Source: Rhodospirillales bacterium (GTDB lineage Bacteria > Pseudomonadota > Alphaproteobacteria > Micavibrionales > Micavibrionaceae). Taken from it: a stretch of DNA of 64,000 nt. Shown piece by piece: positions 53,557-61,534 of this stretch; within the stretch, counting starts at the first letter, position 1, and every line of letters begins with the position of its first letter. Location: positions 9,118 to 73,117 of the forward strand of contig JACKIP010000009.1 in assembly GCA_020638395.1 (NCBI GenBank). Reading direction: 5' to 3'. The notes under the pieces were generated by a model. It was not told where the DNA came from. It worked only from the letters and a program-made list of their open reading frames with translations, and did not search any database. A program made the position numbers and the translations under genes.

Positions 53557-54258
53557 ATGGGGCTACACTTTAATCTGCTGACCCTTTTTCCGGAGATGTT
53601 TCCGGGCTCTCTGGCGTTGTCCCTGAGCGGCCGGGCTTTGGAGAAACGCCTGTGGAGTTATCACAGTCTGAACATTCGTGATTTTGCCGGCGATCGTCAC
53701 AAAACCGTTGATGATACGCCTTATGGCGGCGGGGCGGGCATGGTCCTGCGGGCGGATGTGATTGAAGCGGCACTGTTATCTCTGGGTGAGCGTCCGCAGC
53801 GCAAAATTTATCTATCCCCGCGTGGCAAAGTTTTAAACCAGCCTCTGGTGCAGGAGCTTGCGGCGGCACAGACTGACATAACGCTGTTATGCGGGCGGTA
53901 TGAGGGGGTCGATCAAAGGGTTCTGGATGCCCATGAGTTTGAAGAAGTCAGTATCGGGGATTACGTTTTATCCGGCGGAGAGCCGGCCGCGTTAATTTTG
54001 ATGGATGCGTGTATCCGCCTTCTGGACGGGGTGATGGGAAATGAAGACACGGCCGGGGAGGAAAGCTTTTCTGCGGGCCTGCTGGAATATCCGCACTATA
54101 CCCGCCCGGCGGAGTGGACGGATTCGTCCGGGGTTAGCCGGAAAGTTCCAGAGGTTTTGACCTCCGGCGATCATGGCAAGGTTAAGGAGTGGCGGCGGGC
54201 GCAAAGCCTCGCCCTGACCAGAAACCGCCGACCGGATCTTTTACCGCCGTCTTCATAG
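53557..54258 (+). CDS. trmD: tRNA (guanine-37-N1)-methyltransferase TrmD
   Basis: TrmD (233 aa) methylates G37 of tRNAs to prevent frameshifts. It has FNLLTLFPEMFPGSL at the start, DDTPYGGGAGMVLRADV, LLCGRYEGVDQRVLD and SIGDYVLSGGEPAA (the SAM-binding knot). In many proteobacteria trmD follows rimM; here it follows the glutamate dehydrogenase instead, with rplS absent. A GGAAGAGGAGGGG ribosome-binding region precedes it, so it is probably translated from the gdh transcript or its own. Confidence 0.96.
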   Translation: MGLHFNLLTLFPEMFPGSLALSLSGRALEKRLWSYHSLNIRDFAGDRHKTVDDTPYGGGAGMVLRADVIEAALLSLGERPQRKIYLSPRGKVLNQPLVQELAAAQTDITLLCGRYEGVDQRVLDAHEFEEVSIGDYVLSGGEPAALILMDACIRLLDGVMGNEDTAGEESFSAGLLEYPHYTRPAEWTDSSGVSRKVPEVLTSGDHGKVKEWRRAQSLALTRNRRPDLLPPSS

Positions 54259-54278
54259 ACAGGGCGGGCGAACCTACC

Positions 54279-55205
54279 CTACAGATTCCGCAGTTTCCAC
54301 TCGGCTTCGCCGTGCAGATAGTCGATAATTCCGGTATGGTGCAGCCAGTCTTTTGCCTCCGAATCCTGAGAAAGGTAGGCCTGCCAGAAGGCAAGGCTGA
54401 CGCGCTGGATGATCTGTTCATGCAGGGTGCGTTTGGGATTTTCCGCCAGTCCTCCGCGGGAGCCGGCAAAAACCATATGATCGCCGTCTTTCAAAATCAG
54501 AAGATGCTGGTCCGGCCCCTTTGCCGCTTCAAAGATCGGCAGGCGGGCGGTGTAGGGGGCGCCGGAGATGGGGGAGGAATCTTCGGTTCCGGTCATATAC
54601 AGCATGGGGATGCTGATCGGGCCATAAATATCTTCCGGATCCTCCGTCTGGTTATAGGTTGGGCCGAGGGAATAGGCGATTCCGCACGTAAAGCGCGACT
54701 CCCGCATGGAATACAGTCTTGCGCCGCGTCCCAGCTTTTGCCCGGCCATGATCTGGGTTGTGGTCGCGCCGAAGGAGTGACCGGAGATACCGATCTGGTC
54801 GAAATCAATTCTGGTATAGGGGGCCTCCCCCGCATTCGCCCGGCGCTCCAGCTCATCCAGCACAAAAGACGGGTCTTTGAAGCGGTTCATGGTGACATGG
54901 CGGGTAATGCGTTGCGACCGGATAACATCCCACGGATGACCGGGTTTTCCTTCCCACAGGCTGGTATCTGTGCCGAGGTGCGTCATATGCAGGACGATGA
55001 AGCCGTGTTCGGCAATATAGCGGGCCAGAAAAGAGGCTCCATCGCGCCCGCCGCCCAGTCCGTGGCTCCAGAAAACGCAGGGGAGTTTCTCCGCGGGCGA
55101 GTCGGGAATATACAACTTCACCGGCACACGGCGATTTCGCTGCGTGTCGAAAAAATCATCCTTGTGTATTGTTATACGGTGGGGATGGGCAGGGGCGTGG
55201 GTCAT
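54279..55205 (-). CDS. Alpha/beta hydrolase (PAF-acetylhydrolase or chlorophyllase-like)
   Basis: This 308-residue protein has the alpha/beta-hydrolase fold with nucleophile Ser in GISGHSFGATTTQ, acid Asp in MTGTEDSSPI, and His in KDGDHMVFAG. The oxyanion-region motif is SHGLGGGRDG. This layout fits PAF-acetylhydrolase-like or chlorophyllase-like enzymes. The substrate is unknown. Its ATG overlaps the sspB stop by 4 bases, so the two are expressed together. trmD converges on it. Confidence 0.86.
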   Translation of the reverse strand: MTHAPAHPHRITIHKDDFFDTQRNRRVPVKLYIPDSPAEKLPCVFWSHGLGGGRDGASFLARYIAEHGFIVLHMTHLGTDTSLWEGKPGHPWDVIRSQRITRHVTMNRFKDPSFVLDELERRANAGEAPYTRIDFDQIGISGHSFGATTTQIMAGQKLGRGARLYSMRESRFTCGIAYSLGPTYNQTEDPEDIYGPISIPMLYMTGTEDSSPISGAPYTARLPIFEAAKGPDQHLLILKDGDHMVFAGSRGGLAENPKRTLHEQIIQRVSLAFWQAYLSQDSEAKDWLHHTGIIDYLHGEAEWKLRNL

Positions 55206-55738
55206 TTTTTCCGGAATTGGTCCAGAGAGATGACCTGTCCGCTGTCACTGTCTGACTCGCTCTTTTTCTTTTTGGAGGATTTCTTTTTGCCTTTGGGTTT
55301 GTCGCCGTCAGGACCGTCATCATCCCCGGCGATTTCATCCAGAGCGTCCAGCAGACTTTCATTCAGATCATCGGTGACGGGCTGGAACTGAAGCGCAAAA
55401 TTTACGGAAGGGTCGGCAAAAATACTGATCGCGGCAAGCGGGACAACCAGTTTTTCGGGAATATTGTTAAAGGAAAGTTTGACACTCATAAACTCGTGAT
55501 CGACGGTCAGATCATAAAACTGATATTGCAGAACAATCGTCATTTCCCCCGGATACCGCTCTTTCAGGTAGCTGGGGATTTTAACGCCGGGATAATCCGT
55601 CAGGAAGGTGATGTAAAAATGATGATCTCCCGGCAGGCTGCCCTGATCTATCACGGTCTCGATAGCCTGACGCACCACACCGCGCAGGGCCCCTTCAACC
55701 ATTTTATCGTAGCGAAGCATGTCGTTTGATTCCTTCAT
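55202..55738 (-). CDS. sspB: ClpXP adaptor SspB, alphaproteobacterial type
   Basis: SspB-alpha (178 aa) delivers tagged substrates to the ClpXP protease. It has the folded N-terminal domain (HFYITFLTDYPGVKIPSYLKERYPG, then MSVKLSFNNIPEKLVVPLAAISIFADPS) and an acidic/Lys-rich linker. The C-terminal ClpX-binding tail ISLDQFRKK matches the XB motif of the family. The Met at 55738 was chosen over 55759. It is translationally coupled to the hydrolase gene. Confidence 0.93.
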   Translation of the reverse strand: MKESNDMLRYDKMVEGALRGVVRQAIETVIDQGSLPGDHHFYITFLTDYPGVKIPSYLKERYPGEMTIVLQYQFYDLTVDHEFMSVKLSFNNIPEKLVVPLAAISIFADPSVNFALQFQPVTDDLNESLLDALDEIAGDDDGPDGDKPKGKKKSSKKKKSESDSDSGQVISLDQFRKK

Positions 55739-55841
55739 ATCTCTAACGTGACAGGGCACACATTAAAAATCAAGTCGAAGAAGAAAGAATTTTTATTTCC
55801 CCTCCCTTGACCGTGGCGGAGGATCGCCCCATAGTGAATGT

Positions 55842-56393
55842 ATGATGAAAAAAGTATTTTTAGCTTTTACGGCTTTTGGCCTTCTATCCGCAGGACTTTG
55901 GGGGGCGTCGTCTGTCTTTAGTTTAAGTCCTCAGGCGGCTTTCGCCACGGAAATCGAACCGGTGGCGGGCGCTGCAGCAGATGCCAAACCGGTTGAACCG
56001 TGGGGAAAGCGTTGCAGTGAAGAGACCGGGCACTGTGAGATTGTACAGCGTTTGACGGTGCAGGAAACCGGGAAGCGGTTCGCGGAATTTGCGATTGGCT
56101 ATCCGGATGATGCGGATGGTGCGCGCGGCGTGGTGATTCTGCCTCTGGGCGTTCTTCTGGAGCCGGGCGTGCGGATGCAAATAGATGACGGACAAGTGTA
56201 CCAGTTTACCTTCCGGTATTGCGGGGCCGGGGGATGCGTTGCTGTGATCCGTTTGTCGGACGCTCTGATTGCGGAGATGAAAAAAGGAAATGCCGCAACC
56301 ATCCAGTTTATGAGCGCCAAGGGACAAAAAATCAATGTTCCCATCACTCTGAAAGGCTTTACAAAAGCCATCCGCGATGTTGCAAAAGGATAG
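55842..56393 (+). CDS. Invasion-associated locus B (IalB) family protein
   Basis: This 183-residue protein has a signal-type N-terminus followed by WGKRCSEETGHCEIVQRL with two Cys, then GVVILPLGVLLEPGVRMQIDDG, FRYCGAGGCVAVIRLSDALIAEMKKG, and a C-terminal FMSAKGQKINVPITLKGF. This is the IalB pattern. IalB proteins are periplasmic or exported; in Bartonella the founding member is linked to entry into erythrocytes, but most alphaproteobacteria carry several with unknown roles. It is monocistronic. Confidence 0.9.
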   Translation: MMKKVFLAFTAFGLLSAGLWGASSVFSLSPQAAFATEIEPVAGAAADAKPVEPWGKRCSEETGHCEIVQRLTVQETGKRFAEFAIGYPDDADGARGVVILPLGVLLEPGVRMQIDDGQVYQFTFRYCGAGGCVAVIRLSDALIAEMKKGNAATIQFMSAKGQKINVPITLKGFTKAIRDVAKG

Positions 56394-56456
56394 AGTTTTT
56401 GTAAAAAACGAAAGACCTTTGTTTTTCTTTGCGGTTTAAATCTTTTTATGCATTAA

Positions 56457-56495
56457 GGAACGAAGATACGAAGGTTTTTTCAATTACTTCGTTCC
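56457..56495. repeat. Imperfect palindrome after the ialB-like gene
   Basis: GGAACGAAG (56457-56465) and CTTCGTTCC (56487-56495) are perfect 9-base arms. Further CTTCGT repeats follow to about 56510. It is intergenic, with no U-run, and may be another dispersed palindrome. Confidence 0.45.
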
Positions 56496-56530
56496 TTCGT
56501 AACTTCGTGCTTATATCACGTTTCAGTGGG

Positions 56531-56550
56531 TGACACGCACAGGGCGTGTC
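56531..56550. repeat. Short palindromic repeat, family B copy 4
   Basis: GACACGC, then ACAGG, then GCGTGTC. It is the shortest copy of the ACGCAC-core palindrome seen at 1234, 15676 and 19531, and lies near the 3' end of the pilin-like gene. Confidence 0.55.
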
Positions 56551-56589
56551 TTTGTCTTACTTTGCGGTTCGAAATACAAATCGTTTGCT

Positions 56590-57255
56590 CTATTCCGCAA
56601 ATAGAACATTGTAAAAAGCGTAGGTGGTTTGCGCCGGGTTTGTGACGCAGAGTGAGACGACCGACTCGCAAGTGCCGCAGGATGCGATGGTAAAATCGAC
56701 GTTGGACCCGCTATATTCGCCGTCATCTACGAGCAGGTTTTTTGCCTCCGCCCCTAATACCGGGATGGTGGTTGATCCCGTCAGGGTACGGTTGATTTCC
56801 TCGCAGACCATCCGGTCGATGCCATAGGCGGTGAGAATGACGTCGTCTTCGGTAGTCGGGGTCCATTCGACATTATTGAAACGCCCCAGATACCAGCCGG
56901 AGTTCGGTCCGGACAGAGCGGTGGAGGGCAGTGCGTTATCGGGCAACGGGGGAAGAGTTACACCTCCACCTTCGGGGTGAAAAACCTTGTCAACATGCGG
57001 GGTTGCGCCGAATGCTCCCGGTTTTCTGAAATCGAATTCTTCCGGCGTGGTTCCGGCAAAAATCATCTGGTCGAGTGCTCCTTTGATTTGTGTTGCCGTG
57101 GTTATGAGCTGGGTTGACAGAATTTTTGCCGTTTCCGGAGACAGGGTCCCGGTTTCTTTTGAATCTTCCTGTTGCATCAGAACAAAAGACAGCGCCGCAA
57201 ACAGGATGACGGCAATCAGGACATATATAAAGGCATTTCCTTTTTGAGTATTCAT
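56590..57255 (-). CDS. Pilin-like exported protein
   Basis: This 221-residue protein begins NTQKGNAFIYVLIAVILFAALS, an N-terminus resembling a prepilin, with KG before the cut and a hydrophobic helix after. Position +5 would be Tyr, where canonical prepilins have Glu. The rest is a small domain with several Cys (CGTCESVVSLC). The ATG at 57255 has GGAGG ahead of it; the longer frame is not supported. It overlaps the stop region of the DUF924 gene, so it may share its transcript. Function is unknown. Confidence 0.75.
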   Translation of the reverse strand: MNTQKGNAFIYVLIAVILFAALSFVLMQQEDSKETGTLSPETAKILSTQLITTATQIKGALDQMIFAGTTPEEFDFRKPGAFGATPHVDKVFHPEGGGVTLPPLPDNALPSTALSGPNSGWYLGRFNNVEWTPTTEDDVILTAYGIDRMVCEEINRTLTGSTTIPVLGAEAKNLLVDDGEYSGSNVDFTIASCGTCESVVSLCVTNPAQTTYAFYNVLFAE

Positions 57256-57256
57256 C

Positions 57257-57805
57257 TTAAAATCCGCCTCCTGCGCGGAGATAGGCCTGCTCTTCCGGCG
57301 TGCTGTCGCGGGAGAGCGCCTGATTGCGATGCGGGAAGCGTCCGAACTTTTCAATGACTTCCAGATGTCGGAGTGCGTAATCATAGCCGAGCGGATCTTC
57401 TTTTCTGGTGGTTTCAAAAAGGGTCACGGCGGTTTTCTGGTCGTTCAGGTGCTCGCTATGTTCATAGGGCAGGTAAATAAACCGGCGCCGGATCGCCTCC
57501 AGCATTTTATCATATCCTTTGGCAACGGCATGTTTGGCAATCAGCAAGGCCTTTGCATCCGTTTCGAAGGCTTGCGCCGTCTCCCGGAACATATTGCGTG
57601 GAAACTGGTCGAGCAGGATGCAGAGGGCCAGACATCCCTGCGCATCTTCCATCCAGCCGTCATAGACGCCGTCTCTGGCCAGAAGATAATCTGCGAAAAA
57701 CCGTTCGGAGAGTTGCTGATCAAACTCTTCATTTTTCTGAAACCATTGAGATGGAGGAATGTCATGGAACCAGAATGTCAGAATATTTTGTTTGGTGTCT
57801 TTCAC
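57257..57805 (-). CDS. DUF924-family protein
   Basis: This 182-residue protein has the DUF924 pattern: LTFWFHDIPPSQWFQKNEEFD, then GCLALCILLDQFPRNMFR and RRFIYLPYEHSEHLNDQ, with GYDYALRHLEVIEKFGRFPHRN near the end. The family adopts a TPR-like helical fold and has no known biochemical role. It precedes the pilin-like gene on the same strand. Confidence 0.92.
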   Translation of the reverse strand: MKDTKQNILTFWFHDIPPSQWFQKNEEFDQQLSERFFADYLLARDGVYDGWMEDAQGCLALCILLDQFPRNMFRETAQAFETDAKALLIAKHAVAKGYDKMLEAIRRRFIYLPYEHSEHLNDQKTAVTLFETTRKEDPLGYDYALRHLEVIEKFGRFPHRNQALSRDSTPEEQAYLRAGGGF

Positions 57806-57814
57806 AGAGTCCTC

Positions 57815-58087
57815 TTATGATTTTTTATCTGTTTCGGCGGGTGGTTCCTTGAAGGCCAGATACTTTTTCTCTTTTGATTTTGTAATTAAAGACAGGACAA
57901 AGGCCGGGGCAAACGGAATAAGGATGAACAGGATCGTTTGCGGCTCTTTCATCGCTTCCAGCAAGCGGCCTTCGATATTATTGAGGTAGAGAATTAAAAA
58001 GATCAATCCGCCCAGCAAGACAAACAGAAGGGTCATAAATCTGTAGATTTTGGCTTGCAGAAGAAGGTCGTTCTTTGTATTTTTCAT
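57815..58087 (-). CDS. Small two-helix membrane protein, unknown
   Basis: This 90-residue protein has two hydrophobic segments (FMTLLFVLLGGLIFLILYL and ILFILIPFAPAFVLSLI) and a charged C-terminus. It is not recognised. The frame is open to 58210, but the Met at 58087 gives a coherent protein and avoids overlap with the divergent thioesterase gene. Confidence 0.65.
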   Translation of the reverse strand: MKNTKNDLLLQAKIYRFMTLLFVLLGGLIFLILYLNNIEGRLLEAMKEPQTILFILIPFAPAFVLSLITKSKEKKYLAFKEPPAETDKKS

Positions 58088-58208
58088 GGGTGTCGTTCCG
58101 AAGGTGTCTATTTCATAGGATGTAATAATAATACCTTTTATACTAAACCGATATAAAGTCTGATAAAAGACGTATGTTGTACGATAGAGCAAAAGAGATT
58201 GGAAATCC

Positions 58209-58628
58209 ATGTGGTATCAACCTTATAGTCTTGAAGATCTGAGCGCTCTGGGCCGGGATGGTGGTATGGCTAGACTGGTTGGGTTGGAGCTGGTGGAAAT
58301 CGGCGCAGATTACCTGAAAGGCCAGATGCCGGTTGATGAGCGCACAAAGCAGCCCTTTGGTATTTTGCATGGCGGGGCGTCCTGTGTGTTATCGGAAAGT
58401 CTGGGGAGTATTGCCGCCTGGATGTGCATTAACCCGGAAACGCAGCGGGCGGTCGGGCTGGAGATCAATGCCAATCATATTCGCAGTGTGACGGAGGGGC
58501 TGGTGACAGGATTGTGCAGACCCCTGCATGTCGGACGCCGGACGCAGGTCTGGCAGACGGATATTTTTAACGAAGTCCAAAAAATGGTTTGTACCAGCCG
58601 GTTGACGGTGGCTATTCTGGATAGGTAG
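58209..58628 (+). CDS. PaaI-type hotdog thioesterase
   Basis: This 139-residue hotdog-fold protein has QPFGILHGGASCVLSESLGSIAA, the active-site helix of the PaaI/YbgC-like acyl-CoA thioesterases, followed by AVGLEINANHIRSVTEG. The substrate is unknown, though menaquinone and aromatic acyl-CoA thioesterases are in this group. kdsB starts 5 bases after its stop, so the two are likely co-transcribed. Confidence 0.9.
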   Translation: MWYQPYSLEDLSALGRDGGMARLVGLELVEIGADYLKGQMPVDERTKQPFGILHGGASCVLSESLGSIAAWMCINPETQRAVGLEINANHIRSVTEGLVTGLCRPLHVGRRTQVWQTDIFNEVQKMVCTSRLTVAILDR

Positions 58629-58633
58629 CGCAC

Positions 58634-59479
58634 ATGATGAAAATACTGATTGTTATTCCCGCCCGTTACGGATCAACCCGTTTTCCCGGAAAACCTCTGG
58701 TTTTGCTGGGCGGGCGCAGTATGCTGTCTCATGTTGTCGAAAAAGCGCGGGAGGCGATTGCGTTTGTCAGGGAAGGCTCGATGGAGTCGGTGGATATTGA
58801 CCTTCTGATTGCAACCGATGACGAACGGATTATGGCGCATGCTGCGGACTTAAATACTTCTGCCATTCTGACTCCCGCTTCGTGCAAAACGGGGACGGAC
58901 CGGGTTTTGGCGGCGATTCGTCAGTTACCGGAATCTCCTGATTATGTGCTGTGCCTGCAGGGAGATGTGCCTCTGATTCCCTCCGAGGTCGTGCGCGATA
59001 TGATCCGAACTATGCTGGAATTCCCGCATCTGGATGTTGTTACCCCTGTCCATAACCTGAGCTGGGAAGATCTTGACCGGCTGCGGGCGGCAAAGGAACA
59101 AACTCCCTTCAGTGGCACTACGGTGATTATGGATGACGCGCAACGGGCTGTCTGGTTTTCAAAAAACATTATTCCAGCCATTCGCAAGGAAGACAGCTTC
59201 CGCGCTTCCTTGCCGATGTCGCCGGTCTGGCGGCATATTGGCGTATATGGGTATCGCGTAGATATTCTGGAGCGGTTTTCCTATCTTGAAGAAGGATTCT
59301 ACGAGCAACTCGAAGGGCTGGAGCAGCTTCGTCTTCTGGAGAATCATATCTCAATCCAATGCGTGCCGGTTACCATCCCGGCCGGGGCTCTTCTGTCTGG
59401 CATAGATTCCCCGGAAGATCTGGCACGGGCGGAAGCGGTCCTACAGCAGGCTGCGGCAGTGGCACGGCAGCGTCCGTAG
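58634..59479 (+). CDS. kdsB: 3-deoxy-manno-octulosonate cytidylyltransferase KdsB
   Basis: KdsB (281 aa) activates Kdo as CMP-Kdo for lipid A-Kdo assembly in LPS. It begins VIPARYGSTRFPGKPL, a nucleotidyltransferase signature. It also has LQGDVPLIPSEVVRDM and VWRHIGVYGYRVDILERF. The end of the gene overlaps the opposite-strand GNAT gene by 110 bases. The product is slightly longer than the E. coli protein (248 aa), with an Ala/Gln tail that lies in the overlap. Confidence 0.95.
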   Translation: MMKILIVIPARYGSTRFPGKPLVLLGGRSMLSHVVEKAREAIAFVREGSMESVDIDLLIATDDERIMAHAADLNTSAILTPASCKTGTDRVLAAIRQLPESPDYVLCLQGDVPLIPSEVVRDMIRTMLEFPHLDVVTPVHNLSWEDLDRLRAAKEQTPFSGTTVIMDDAQRAVWFSKNIIPAIRKEDSFRASLPMSPVWRHIGVYGYRVDILERFSYLEEGFYEQLEGLEQLRLLENHISIQCVPVTIPAGALLSGIDSPEDLARAEAVLQQAAAVARQRP

Positions 59480-59990
59480 CGCCTCCTCCTGTCACGGCCC
59501 GAAAAAAGTGCGCCTTATAGCCGCCCTGCGGATCAAGGGCAGTCAAAAATACCTGAAACCCTCTTTTATCAAACGCACTCCGGGCCCCTTCGTTTTGGTC
59601 ATGCACCTTTGCCAACAGAGTTGAGTAGCCGCGTGTTGCGGCCAGATCTTTTGCGAACGCGACCAGAGTGGTGAACAGCCCTTTTTCTGTTGAGACGACC
59701 CCTTGCAAGGCCGCTGTTTCAGGGGTTAGGGGATATCCTTCCAGATGCCGGGTGTGCGCGGCATATTCAGGATCGGGATAGGTCAGGAGCGCACCTGCCG
59801 CCAGAATATCGTTCCTGTAAACGCCCATCAAAGGCATGCCAGCCTCCAGATGGGACAACAGATCTTCGGCAGATCTTGGTTTCAGGAAGGGCTTTTTTAT
59901 ATCGTCCAGTTTCTCATAGAGGTCAAGAAATGCCGGGATATCCGCGGCGCTTAGACATTTTAAATCAATTTTTGTAACAGGGTCCTGCAT
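59370..59990 (-). CDS. GNAT-fold acetyltransferase-like protein
   Basis: This 206-residue protein has a GNAT-like layout: AADIPAFLDLYEKLDD, then GVYRNDILAAGALLTYPDPEYAAH, GVVSTEKGLFTTLVAFAKDLAATRG and a QNEGARSAFDKRGFQVF segment of the acetyl-CoA-binding fold. The pantetheine motif is weak, so activity is uncertain. Its C-terminal 35 residues are Pro/Gly-rich and lie in the 110-base overlap with kdsB. The true end may therefore be shared sequence rather than a functional tail. Confidence 0.75.
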   Translation of the reverse strand: MQDPVTKIDLKCLSAADIPAFLDLYEKLDDIKKPFLKPRSAEDLLSHLEAGMPLMGVYRNDILAAGALLTYPDPEYAAHTRHLEGYPLTPETAALQGVVSTEKGLFTTLVAFAKDLAATRGYSTLLAKVHDQNEGARSAFDKRGFQVFLTALDPQGGYKAHFFRAVTGGGATDAAVPLPQPAVGPLPPVPDLPGNLCQTEEPRPGW

Positions 59991-60009
59991 GGGTCGGGGC
60001 TCTCACTCG

Positions 60010-60171
60010 CTTAAAAAAGTTGCAATCAAATTCGTTGCACGCTGTCGCGTGACGAGGAGTGATCGCTAATCTAGCAGGAGAACTTTTGTCTTTTTTACAG
60101 AGCAAGGCACATTCCGATCCGTTAGCGATCAGAGTGTACGTCGTCGAAGGAGGGCCATTACGATGCTCATG
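60010..60171 (-). ncRNA. Candidate small RNA with three CUCCU motifs
   Basis: The minus-strand 5' region has a good promoter (-35 TTGACA at 60207-60202, -10 TAGAGT at 60183-60178, 18-base spacer), so a transcript would start near 60171 and could end at the AT-rich terminator near 60013. It carries CTCCT at 60152-60148, 60080-60076 and 60059-60055, the anti-Shine-Dalgarno motif of several alphaproteobacterial sRNAs. A 10-base inverted repeat (60060-60069 with 60122-60131) and a CACGC-TGTC-GCGTG hairpin (60038-60051) suggest structure. No ORF accounts for the region. It may instead be a leader of the GNAT gene. Confidence 0.35.
60013..60039 (-). terminator. Weak AT-rich terminator candidate on the minus strand
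   Basis: TGCAA (complement of 60039-60035) and TTGCA (complement of 60025-60021) form a 5-bp stem on the minus strand, followed after two bases by six Ts (60018-60013). The short stem makes this tentative. Confidence 0.3.
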
Positions 60172-60177
60172 CTTAAA

Positions 60178-60207
60178 ACTCTAAATGAATCTGGCGGGGT
60201 GTGTCAA
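60178..60207 (-). promoter_or_regulatory. Candidate promoter for the small RNA or GNAT leader
   Basis: TTGACA (60207-60202) matches the -35 consensus exactly and TAGAGT (60183-60178) follows after 18 bases. It overlaps the stop codon of the M20 amidohydrolase gene. Confidence 0.5.
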
Positions 60208-61415
60208 TTTTTTTTCGGCAGGCGGGACTCCACCAGCCGCGCCCAGTATTCCACGCCTAAAGGAATGATCTCGTCATTGAAATCATAGCCGGGGTGGTGC
60301 AGGCCTTTATTATGCGGGCAGTCCGGCCGGGCGGGTTCAGCCTGTCCCATCCAGATATAACAGCCGGGGATTAGTTTGAGCATCGCTCCGAAATCTTCTC
60401 CGCCCATACAGGGGGCGACGTTGTCATTGACATTTTCTGCCCCGACCAGTGCACGTGCCACTTCGGCGCAGTAGGCGGTCTGTTCCGGATAGTTGACCGT
60501 AGCATCGGAGCCGCGCTTCAGTTTAAAGGTGCAGGTTCCGCCAAACGCTGCCCCGATATTCAGGCAAACTTCGCCGATGCGCTGTTCCAGACGATCGCGG
60601 GTAGCGGGGTTAAAGGTGCGTACCGTTCCGGACAGTGTCGCCGAGTCTCCGATGACGTTGAAAGCTCCTGTGCCGACTTTGATATTGGTGACACTAATAA
60701 CAGCAGCATCCACCGGGGCGGTTTCCCGGCTGATGAGAGCTTGCAGTGCGAGGATTAAATGTGAGGAAATGATTGCCGGATCAATGGTCTGATGCGGCAT
60801 GGCGGCATGTCCGCCGCGTCCGGTAATCTGGATATCGAACATATCGACGGCGGCCATGATCGGGCCGGGATTCATGGCAATCTGTCCGCGGGGAAGGTCC
60901 GGCCAGTTATGCAGCCCGTAAATCTCGTCAACCGGGTGTTTTGTAAACAGCCCTTCCTCAATCATGCGGTCGGCCCCTCTTTCCCCTTCTTCGGCGGGCT
61001 GGAAGATCAGAATAACGGTGCCGTCAAAATTATTGCGGTTTTCCTGAAGATATTTCGCGGCCCCCAGCATCATGGTAGTGTGTCCGTCATGACCGCATCC
61101 GTGCATTTTTCCCGGTGTTTTTGAGGCCCAGGGTTGCCCCGATTGTTCGATGATGTCCAGCGCATCAATATCACAGCGCAGGCCGATGGCGCGTCCGGAA
61201 GTATTGGTTTCTCCCTCGATAATGGCAACAATCCCCGTCCCGCCAGCCCAGCCGCGCTCATGCCGGACCCCCCATTTGGTGAGGTTCTCTGCAATCAGGT
61301 TGGAAGCAAAGGTTTCTTCATAGGAAGTCTGCGGATTCTGGTGAAGCTCCCGCCGCGCCGCGGTAAGATCTTCTTTCATGGCAACAATCGAATTTCTGGA
61401 GGTCATGACATGCAT
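60204..61415 (-). CDS. M20-family amidohydrolase (hippurate/aminoacylase type)
   Basis: This 403-residue enzyme hydrolyses N-acyl amino acids or related amides. Metal ligands lie in GKMHGCGHDGHTTMMLG, with Glu in QPAEEGERGADRM and a late His in HHPGYDFNDE. The family signature ARRELHQNPQTSYEE is at the N-terminus. An in-frame Met at 61406 is an alternative start. It stands alone and could handle a variety of acyl amino acids. Confidence 0.92.
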   Translation of the reverse strand: MHVMTSRNSIVAMKEDLTAARRELHQNPQTSYEETFASNLIAENLTKWGVRHERGWAGGTGIVAIIEGETNTSGRAIGLRCDIDALDIIEQSGQPWASKTPGKMHGCGHDGHTTMMLGAAKYLQENRNNFDGTVILIFQPAEEGERGADRMIEEGLFTKHPVDEIYGLHNWPDLPRGQIAMNPGPIMAAVDMFDIQITGRGGHAAMPHQTIDPAIISSHLILALQALISRETAPVDAAVISVTNIKVGTGAFNVIGDSATLSGTVRTFNPATRDRLEQRIGEVCLNIGAAFGGTCTFKLKRGSDATVNYPEQTAYCAEVARALVGAENVNDNVAPCMGGEDFGAMLKLIPGCYIWMGQAEPARPDCPHNKGLHHPGYDFNDEIIPLGVEYWARLVESRLPKKN

Positions 61416-61534
61416 GTTACGAAATTTATCCTGAGAATGCTATGACTCTTTTATGGTATGTCTTGTGAGGGCTGTGTAAATATTGCGAAATTTTTTTCGC
61501 AGGCAGGTATGATACCGGAAAAATAGAGGCTGTT

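Noticed and set aside
60162..60300. Short plus-strand frame beginning after GGAGGG
   Set aside because: A good ribosome-binding site precedes ATG CTC ATG, but the frame is about 38-40 codons, runs into the M20 gene on the opposite strand and encodes no recognisable protein.
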